The notes below the pieces were generated by a model, which made no database searches, was not told the origin of the DNA, and saw nothing but the letters and a program-made list of their open reading frames with translations. Position numbers and translations under genes: made by a program. A DNA stretch of 64,000 nt, taken from Gp6-AA40 sp035496255. GTDB taxonomy: Bacteria > Acidobacteriota > Vicinamibacteria > Vicinamibacterales > UBA2999. Location of the stretch: positions 1 to 64,000 of the forward strand of contig DATJEU010000013.1 in NCBI GenBank assembly GCA_035496255.1, written 5' to 3'. Shown here in pieces: positions 58,550-64,000 of the stretch; positions within the stretch are counted from its first letter, which is position 1, and every line of letters begins with the position of its first letter.

Positions 58550-59386
58550 TCGCTCACGCATCAGGATCTGGCGCGTCCGACCCAACGTGAACTCGAGCGA
58601 GTCCTTCGGCAGGCTCGTCACGAATGGTCTGACGAGCCAGCCGAAGCCGAACGGAATGTCGCGCGTGAGCGAGATCGATTCGCATTCGACGTAGACGCCG
58701 GCATCACGCTCGAGCAGCCGCCAGTACGTATTGAGCCGCCACAGGTAGCCGTCGTCGTGACCCACCGGCCGTTCGTGCTCGCCGGGCATGTCCGCGTTCT
58801 CGACCTGCGCGATGCGCGTGCTGTGAATCCGGCTCTGCCCGCGGTCACGCGCGTCACGCGTGAACACCGCTTCGTTGTCGGTGTCGACGACGACCGTGAT
58901 GATGCGCGTCATGGTGAAGCGCAGATGCATGCGGAAGCGGTCGCCGTCGCGGGCAACGAGCTTCGATCCGCGCACCGCCGGTGCGTAGATGCGCGCGTGG
59001 TGGTCGTAGTCCTGAAGGAGCGCCAGCGTTGCGTCGAGCGTCGTGCCGGGGACGAAGAGGGTGCCCGCCCAGTGATGGAGCAGCCCGTCGGGCACGTCGC
59101 GGTTGATGCCCGTCTCACTCGGATCGATCGCGTCGACCAGGAGTTCGCCGCGGGCGAGCGCGTCGTGAGCCGCCGAGCGCGCGCGGTCGCTGCCCGTATC
59201 GATGCGGAGGAACTCCGACCGCCGCGACATCTGTGCCTCGATCGCATGAACGTACCGATCGAAGGCCGCGACTGTCCGCGGCTGAAGATCGGCCGCGTGG
59301 CCGGTGGCCGGAGAGGCGAGGCTGAAGAGCAGCGCCGCACCCGTAAGTCGCGCGATTCCAGTCATGTACAGGAAGGTGCGAAGCAC
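58547..59386 (-). CDS. hypothetical secreted protein
   Basis: The 279-residue protein has a signal peptide (GAALLFSLASPATGHA). The mature region has RYVHAIEAQMSRRSEFLRID, HHWAGTLFVPGTTLDATLALLQDYDHHARIYAPAVRGSKLVARDGDRF in outline, and a C-terminal part rich in aromatic residues (GHDDGYLWRLNTYWRLLERDAGVYVECESISLTRDIPFGFGWLVRPF). This layout resembles START/SRPBCC-like lipid-binding domains, but I am not certain. GTG at 59386 is used; ATG at 59365 is an alternative that shortens the signal by seven residues. Confidence 0.7.
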   Translation of the reverse strand: MLRTFLYMTGIARLTGAALLFSLASPATGHAADLQPRTVAAFDRYVHAIEAQMSRRSEFLRIDTGSDRARSAAHDALARGELLVDAIDPSETGINRDVPDGLLHHWAGTLFVPGTTLDATLALLQDYDHHARIYAPAVRGSKLVARDGDRFRMHLRFTMTRIITVVVDTDNEAVFTRDARDRGQSRIHSTRIAQVENADMPGEHERPVGHDDGYLWRLNTYWRLLERDAGVYVECESISLTRDIPFGFGWLVRPFVTSLPKDSLEFTLGRTRQILMRER

Positions 59387-59467
59387 GGCCGATCCGGCTC
59401 ACCGTGATATAGTGACTGTTTGTGCGCGCCGCGACCGACGCGGCCGTGCATCAGTCTTGCCCGATAA

Positions 59468-59544
59468 GCGCCCTTAGCTCAGTTGGATAGAGCGTCTGGC
59501 TACGAACCAGGAGGTCGCAGGTTCGAGTCCTGCAGGGCGCGCCA
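59468..59544 (+). tRNA. tRNA-Arg(ACG)
   Basis: A complete cloverleaf: acceptor GCGCCCT/AGGGCGC, D arm GCTC/GAGC, anticodon stem TCTGG/CCAGG with loop CTACGAA (anticodon ACG, read as ICG), variable AGGTC, T arm GCAGG-TTCGAGT-CCTGC, discriminator G and encoded CCA. Confidence 0.97.
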
Positions 59545-59819
59545 ACTTCCACCAGAAATCTGACGATCCGATCGTGACGGTCAGCGGCGGCTGACGACGC
59601 CTGACCAATAGCCGATCCGCAACCGAACCGACACTCCGTTACTGCGAGGCTGCCGAGTGCCGTCACAGTCCGACGACGTTGCTGACGGCCTCCTCGCGGA
59701 CTTGCGCAGCGGCCAGCCGGTGCCGCCGGGCATTGCGCACTTCCACGGGAACCACGGCAGACGCGACGCTCTGAGGGTGCCGCAAACGGCGGTCACAGAA
59801 TTGATGCGGCCGGCGGCAA
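59545..59819. other. region downstream of tRNA-Arg without recognisable gene
   Basis: Open frames on both strands here are short and show no family motif, signal peptide or ribosome site. There is no second copy of the tRNA 3' end nearby, so there is no evidence for an integrated element. Confidence 0.5.
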
Positions 59820-60178
59820 TCACTTCGGCGGCAACTGCCTGAGCATCTCCCGGATCTCCGCCAGATTCTTTTCACCGTCGGACGTGTTCAATTCCCGCGT
59901 TCTGCCGCAACGGTCGATCACCTGACTGTGCGGAGGTACGTGATTGTCTCTGCCGCGGTGGCGTTGCGGAGACCATCGGTGATGTCGATCACCACGGCCT
60001 TCGTGTACCAGCCATCGGGATCCACAGGACGAATGTCCCGCACCGTGCCGATGGCTAAGACGCCTTTCGATTCGGGTTTGATCGCGGACGGAACTGCCAC
60101 GCATTCGCAGGCCGACGCCTCGTGCGGGAGCCCGACTACGAGCGTGAGCAGGAGCACGAGCGGGATGGCAATGCGCAT
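59820..60178 (-). pseudogene. secreted protein gene apparently broken by a frameshift
   Basis: From ATG 60178 a signal peptide (IPLVLLLTLVVGLPHEASA) leads into CECVAVPSAIKPESKGVLAIGTVRDIRPVDPDGW...AVVIDITDGLRNATAAETITYLRTV, which resembles a netrin-like (TIMP-type) domain start. The frame stops at 59918, while the next frame continues plausibly as VIDRCGRTRELNTSDGEKNLAEIREMLRQLPPK to 59820. A one-base shift near 59920-59950 would join them. It may be a decayed gene or a sequence error. Confidence 0.45.
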
Positions 60179-60531
60179 CAGCGGGCCTCGCGTCGATTAC
60201 ACCACCTTCAGCGGGAAGAGTGGTAGGAATGCGCCAGCCATCTGCATCGCTGGACCGATTCTCGAGTCGGGAGACCCGGGATGCATGAAGACGTCTCGAG
60301 GATTCCAGTCAAGCCCGGCGAGTTGCCATGAAATCGAACCGCAGGCTACGTGTACATTTTTTTGATCACCGCCGCGGTGGTTTCTCGCGGCCAGGTACGT
60401 GCTCGGTCGTCGCGTCGAGAGATTCCGGCGACTGTCCGGATCATTGACGGGCTGATCGCCGCGCCGCTGTCACAAAGTGCCGGGACCGCGGCGCGGGTCC
60501 CGGCCTATGGTCCGTGCCTCCCGGCGGTTCC
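60179..60531. other. non-coding gap with one hairpin
   Basis: No supported gene. A hairpin GCCGGGACCGCG/GCGGGTCCCGGCCTA lies at 60479-60507, of the same GGCCTA-ending type as those at 15701 and 17124. A short poly-T stretch occurs at 60354-60362 without a preceding stem. Confidence 0.5.
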
Positions 60532-60993
60532 TCAGGCCGCAACGGTCTCCCGTGCATGAGTGCTGATGGCCTTCAGCGTGTTGAGGAAGGCTTCGCCGGA
60601 TACGGCCGCGTTCGGCCGGCACTCCGCACGCATCGCGACATCGTTCAACGACAGGATGCCGGCCAGGTGCCCGTGATCATCGAGCACCGGAAGGCGCCGA
60701 ACCCGCGCGGTCTTCATCCTGGTCATCGCATCGTCAACGTTATCGGTCAGGCGGCAGGACGCAAGATCCTGTGACATCACGTCTCGCACGCGAACATCGG
60801 ATGGCTTCGCGCCACGCGTTGCCGCCGCGATGCAGATGTCGCGATCGGTAAGCATGCCAACGACCCTTCGTTCCTCGTTGACAACCGGCACTACTCCACA
60901 ATCGCCGTCCCACATCATCGTTGCGGCGGTCGCCAGGTCGGTGTCCGGACTACAAGATTTGACGTCACGAGTGACGAGTTCCTTGACAGTCAT
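60532..60993 (-). CDS. tandem CBS-domain protein
   Basis: The 153-residue protein consists of two CBS domains (VKELVTRDVKSCSPDTDLATAATMMWDGDCGVVPVVNEERRVVGMLTDRD in outline, then VRVRDVMSQDLASCRLTDNVDDAMTRMKTARVRRLPVLDDHGHLAGILSLNDV). Such stand-alone pairs bind adenine nucleotides and regulate partners. The partner is not evident from neighbours. ATG at 60993 is the normal start. Confidence 0.88.
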   Translation of the reverse strand: MTVKELVTRDVKSCSPDTDLATAATMMWDGDCGVVPVVNEERRVVGMLTDRDICIAAATRGAKPSDVRVRDVMSQDLASCRLTDNVDDAMTRMKTARVRRLPVLDDHGHLAGILSLNDVAMRAECRPNAAVSGEAFLNTLKAISTHARETVAA

Positions 60994-61437
60994 GGCTGCG
61001 TATCCTTTCTGTTGCAATGCTGGCCTCAATCGGCGCGGCTGCTCTGGTCACACGCCAGACGTCGCGCGATGACTGCGGGTCCTGCGAAGGTGGTGGATTG
61101 CCCGTTGTGATACCACCTCCGGCGTGCAATCGACTTGCCGGGGGGACGGACAAGTAGTGGACAGCGCCGTAAGACTACGCGCCCGGAGTTGGTTGCCGCG
61201 ACGCAGCCGGCAACCGACACCGCATGGCGCGACGATGACAAGTGCTCAGGTGCCTGGGACCACCGGTGCAGGCACGACTGATGCTGCCGGTTGGCCACAA
61301 GGCCTCGATGCTTCGAGGCGCCATCCACGAAGCGGTTGCCAGTTGGATCACGCCCGCTTCGCGGCGTGATCTCGCGCGATCGGACCTTTCGTTTGATGGC
61401 CGCGCGAGCCGAACTGGCGATGCAGGAGGGAGGGGAC
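60994..61437. other. non-coding gap between divergent CBS and PEBP genes
   Basis: No supported gene; frames here are short or antisense. No clear -35/-10 pair was recognised for either flanking gene. Confidence 0.45.
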
Positions 61438-61881
61438 GTGGCATTCACGGTGACGAGCTCGGCGTTCTCCAACGGCAGCGCCGTGCCAAAGCAGTTCACC
61501 TGCGACGGAAACGATTCGCCGCCGCCCATCAGCGTGGTGGATCTGCCCGACGAGACGAAAAGCTTCGCCATCGTCATGGATGATCCCGACGCGCCGAGAG
61601 GCACTTTTACGCATTGGCTGGCTTACGACATTCCCGCTGATGGCGGCACGCTGCACTCGGATCGAGGCAAGACACTGAAAAACGACTTCGGGCGAGAGGG
61701 GTATGGCGGTCCCTGCCCGCCGCCCGGTGACGGCGCGCACCGGTACCACGTTACCGTTTACGCCGTCGACGTGCCGTCGCTCGACGTCCGGGGCCCCGGC
61801 CGTGATGATCTGGAGGCCGCCCTGCACGATCACACCCTGGGGAAAGCCCGATTGAGCGGCCGGTACGAACGCGAAGCCTGA
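61438..61881 (+). CDS. YbhB/YbcL-type phosphatidylethanolamine-binding-like protein
   Basis: The 147-residue PEBP-family protein has FTVTSSAFSNGSAVPKQFTCDGNDSPPPISVVDLP, FAIVMDDPDAPRGTFTHWLAYDIPAD and GYGGPCPPPGDGAHRYHVTVYAVD, with the ligand-pocket Asp-Pro-Asp and His residues intact. GTG at 61438 is supported by a strong GGAGGGAGGGG site; ATG codons at 61396 and 61420 are alternatives. No signal peptide. Bacterial members have no settled function. Confidence 0.88.
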   Translation: MAFTVTSSAFSNGSAVPKQFTCDGNDSPPPISVVDLPDETKSFAIVMDDPDAPRGTFTHWLAYDIPADGGTLHSDRGKTLKNDFGREGYGGPCPPPGDGAHRYHVTVYAVDVPSLDVRGPGRDDLEAALHDHTLGKARLSGRYEREA

Positions 61882-61984
61882 TCGAGATGGCGGGAGCCTG
61901 ACGCCACGGAACCCAAGAGGTGCCGACCAGGCTTGCCGTCGAGTTGTCGGGTGTGACGGAATGCCGGATGCATCGAGGCACTAC

Positions 61985-62110
61985 ATGACGACCAATCAGG
62001 CGCTCCAACAATTACTCGGCAGAAAAGCCGCCCGGCGATTGCGGGCACTGGCGAAAGAGGTCGCCGCCAGAGACGAGGATCGCGCCAAGAAGGGCAAGAA
62101 GAAACGCTGA
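61985..62110 (+). CDS. possible 41-residue basic protein
   Basis: A short frame encodes a Lys/Arg-rich helix (LLGRKAARRLRALAKEVAARDEDRAKKGKKKR at the C-terminal side, in outline). GAGG lies 8 bases before the ATG. The composition resembles small nucleic-acid-binding proteins. No homology can be claimed. Confidence 0.35.
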   Translation: MTTNQALQQLLGRKAARRLRALAKEVAARDEDRAKKGKKKR

Positions 62111-62131
62111 GCGGCGTCGACGAGGCCTGCG

Positions 62132-62161
62132 CTCGTGCAGTCCCGCCGGGAACTGCACGAG
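62132..62161. terminator. perfect hairpin between convergent genes
   Basis: CTCGTGCAG and CTGCACGAG pair over 9 bases with an inner CCCG/CGGG. It lies between the basic small frame and the cytochrome gene, which converge, so it may stop transcription in both directions. No T-run follows. Confidence 0.45.
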
Positions 62162-62180
62162 CCATGCGATCAGGGTGGCA

Positions 62181-63617
62181 CTAGTTCGAGTCGTCGAACG
62201 TCAGGCTCAAGAGGTACTGCACGACGTCATTCTTCTCGCCCGCACTCAAATTCAAATTCATGCACGTGTTGTAGTGATCGACCACCGACGCCAGCGTCGG
62301 GAATCGACCGTCATGATAGAAGCCGCCCTTGAGATGCGTGAACAGTGCGCCGATCGGCGAGCTGCGATACCGCAAATCAGGTGCGCGGTTCGCCTGAAAA
62401 TCATCGATGCAGATGTCCGCTGGCGTGTGCAGGTTCCATCCGGGATCGGTCCAGAGCGGTTCGACATGACAGTTATTGCAGCCGGCCTTGCCGCTGAATA
62501 ACTCGTCGCCGCGTTCCGCGGCTGCTTCATTGAAGCTTCCCGCCGGCGGCTCCGGCGACGGGAGCGCCAGCTGATAGAACTGCAGGTTCGACAGCGTTGA
62601 CGTGATCTGATCATCATCCGGATCGATGTGCGGCAGATCGGCGAAGCCATGCGCGGCGGCGATCGGGAATTGCGCGGCGTTGTTCAACCGCGGATCCCAG
62701 AAGCGGCCGATGCCGTGCATTTCCAGGTTCGCCACGAACGCATTCCAGTACGGCACCGATCCCCAGCCGGTCCACGTGTGCAGGTTCACGCCGCCAAGGC
62801 CGAACGCCGGCGGAATCAACGTCGCGCCGGGAACGTTCTTGCCGGTAACGACTCCGTTGCTCTCCTGGGACGGATTGAACGCCTTGCCGTCGAGAATCAA
62901 CTCGGCGTCGAACTTTCCCGGCCCCCAACTGTTCAGAATCGTGCGCACGGTGGCGTCATCGGTGCCGAGAAGACTGGAAAACGGTTGCAGGTTCGGCGCG
63001 AGCGCGACGATGGCGCCGACGTTCAGGTCACGGTTGGCCCACCCATCGAGGCGGCGCCCGATGCATCCGGTCCCGGGGTTCGGTGTGATCGCACCGAAGC
63101 ACAGCGACGCGGCGGAATTGTCGACGGTCGCATGACAGAACGAACACGTGATGCCGACCGACTTGAGGGTGTCGCCGGAAAAGACTCCCTTCACCCCGAC
63201 GACCGCGTCGAGCTTCAGCAGCGCCACGGTGACAGCGGGACTCTTCAGATCGACGGCTCCTCGCCGAATCTGCGCCCGCAGATTGTTCGGCAGCGCGTCG
63301 ATGTCGATCTTGAGTCCGACAGCGAGGGCGGTCTGGGGACTGACGCCAGGACCGACGCCGCCCAGCGCCGCGCCTTCGATCGCGCGATGAAGACCAAGCG
63401 TGTCGCCCCAGAACGCCTGGTCGCCAAACGTGTCAAAGCGGAAGGTCTGCTGTCCGCCGGCGATCTTGTCGGCGGCATTGCCGAAGACGTCGTGAACAGC
63501 CTTGCGGTTGTGTTTGAGTTGCTTGCCGTACGTCGGGCGTGTCGTTGCCGTCAAAACCGCGAGCAGCCAGACCAGGGAAATCGCGAACAGCCACGTTCGA
63601 GATGCCGGTCGTCTCAT
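62181..63617 (-). CDS. secreted di-haem cytochrome c
   Basis: The 478-residue protein has a signal peptide (SLVWLLAVLTATTRPTYG) and two haem c sites, CSFCH near residue 158 and CNNCH near residue 385. The C-terminal half (GDELFSGKAGCNNCHVEPLWTDPGWNLHTP, RSSPIGALFTHLKGGFYHDGRFPTL) resembles the electron-transfer half of di-haem cytochrome c peroxidase/MauG proteins. The first half is less typical. A peroxidase function is possible but unproven. It is periplasmic. Confidence 0.82.
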   Translation of the reverse strand: MRRPASRTWLFAISLVWLLAVLTATTRPTYGKQLKHNRKAVHDVFGNAADKIAGGQQTFRFDTFGDQAFWGDTLGLHRAIEGAALGGVGPGVSPQTALAVGLKIDIDALPNNLRAQIRRGAVDLKSPAVTVALLKLDAVVGVKGVFSGDTLKSVGITCSFCHATVDNSAASLCFGAITPNPGTGCIGRRLDGWANRDLNVGAIVALAPNLQPFSSLLGTDDATVRTILNSWGPGKFDAELILDGKAFNPSQESNGVVTGKNVPGATLIPPAFGLGGVNLHTWTGWGSVPYWNAFVANLEMHGIGRFWDPRLNNAAQFPIAAAHGFADLPHIDPDDDQITSTLSNLQFYQLALPSPEPPAGSFNEAAAERGDELFSGKAGCNNCHVEPLWTDPGWNLHTPADICIDDFQANRAPDLRYRSSPIGALFTHLKGGFYHDGRFPTLASVVDHYNTCMNLNLSAGEKNDVVQYLLSLTFDDSN

Positions 63618-63817
63618 CGTGTAGCCCTCCTTGCCGTCGAGGCGCGGTGCGCGCGTACTCGGCGGTCGGCACGGGCGGCAAACGCAGGACCTACTTGCGA
63701 ACGTGAGGTTGTGTGGGAATCAGGTGATGTTTCGATTGTGCTCAGTTACCGACGCGGAAATGCGTTTTCGGTTCTGGAATGTGCGCGCGTTGCGTTGACG
63801 GCAGATAATTCCAGTTC
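63618..63817. other. gap between the cytochrome gene and the terminal TPR gene
   Basis: This 200-base stretch divides divergent genes and should hold both promoters. TTGACG at 63795 and AGATAAT soon after are too close together to form one sigma-70 promoter. No other structure is evident. Confidence 0.35.
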
Positions 63818-64000
63818 ATGCACACCGTTCGCGTCTTCATGTTGCTGGTGGCCGCGGCTGCTCCCGCAGCCGCGATGGTGTTCGCCACCTCACCGGTCTT
63901 TGCACAGAGCAGCGTCTTGTCCAGGGCGCTGCGGCTCGACAACAGCGGCCAGCACGACGAGGCCATCGCACTGTACCGGCAGGTACTGGCCGGCAATGCC
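63818..64000 (+). CDS. secreted TPR-repeat protein, 5' part only
   Basis: The first 61 codons are in the window. A signal peptide (VFMLLVAAAAPAAAMVFATSPVFAQ) is followed by SVLSRALRLDNSGQHDEAIALYRQVLAGNA, which fits the first helix pair of a tetratricopeptide repeat. The rest is cut off by the window end, so nothing more can be said about function. Confidence 0.6.
   Translation, partial: MHTVRVFMLLVAAAAPAAAMVFATSPVFAQSSVLSRALRLDNSGQHDEAIALYRQVLAGNA

Noticed and set aside
59468..59819. tRNA-Arg as an attachment site for an integrated element
   Set aside because: No repeat of the tRNA 3' end and no integrase gene are seen downstream within the window.
60354..60362. Intrinsic terminator at the poly-T stretch
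   Set aside because: No stable stem precedes the T run on either strand.

Overview
The window looks like the chromosome of a GC-rich Acidobacterium, most likely of the Vicinamibacteria type. The evidence is family content, not a database search: a TIGR03435-type soil-associated secreted protein (35561-36412), an outer-membrane receptor with a carboxypeptidase-regulatory-like N-domain (51187-54318), a DUF6152-like secreted protein, a subtilase with tandem NIVWST repeats, and many hairpin-forming intergenic repeats. No rRNA, IS element, phage or CRISPR array is visible. One tRNA-Arg(ACG) lies at 59468-59544.

Layout. 1-2 kb: an RGG/GQ-rich hypothetical protein, fabI and a BON lipoprotein. 2-8.4 kb (minus strand): a ferredoxin-reductase-like flavoprotein, an HD-GYP/GAF/GGDEF c-di-GMP protein, the repeat-bearing subtilase and a sigma-54 activator. 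8.5-13 kb: a deoxyhypusine-synthase-like enzyme, a PIN-like protein, nagA, divergent queC/queD and a phosphoglycolate-phosphatase-like HAD enzyme. 13-19.9 kb: divergent mntR/mntH, usp, menG, a CoA-transferase, a SIMPL protein and an AlkA-like glycosylase. 19.9-32 kb: an M16 protease, then a sulfur block made of cysM-mec-cysO-moeZ (cysteine from a thiocarboxylated carrier protein) followed by a complete isc operon iscR-S-U-A-hscB-hscA-fdx-iscX. 32.5-34 kb: mqnB and mqnD. 37-41.6 kb (minus strand): a B12 operon of cobalamin riboswitch-btuD-btuC-btuF-DUF71-second BtuF-like protein. 41.6-49.7 kb: mqnE, nadA, a superoxide dismutase and a three-gene 2-oxoacid:ferredoxin oxidoreductase cluster with a GltD-like subunit. 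49.7-58.5 kb: secreted proteins, the TonB-type receptor, a YfhO-like membrane protein, moeA and moaB. 58.5-64 kb: a secreted protein, tRNA-Arg, a decayed region, a CBS protein, a PEBP protein, a di-haem cytochrome c, and a TPR protein cut by the window end.

How the parts work together. The isc, cysM and nadA units all concern Fe-S clusters or cysteine, and each carries a GACY-N5-ARTC palindrome resembling the IscR type-1 site at its promoter, which suggests one Rrf2-type regulon. Menaquinone synthesis by the futalosine route is represented by mqnB, mqnD, mqnE and menG at separate sites. The B12 operon pairs an ordinary BtuFCD importer with a DUF71 protein and a leaderless, apparently cytosolic BtuF-like protein.

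The most unusual feature is a family of palindromic intergenic elements built from CAACTCCC/GGGAGTTG units (seven copies here). One copy lies in frame inside menG and is translated, and two copies supply stop codons. A second, 54-nt double-hairpin family has three copies, and several other heptad-periodic repeats are present. iscS carries an in-frame TAA at codon 121, which needs checking against reads.
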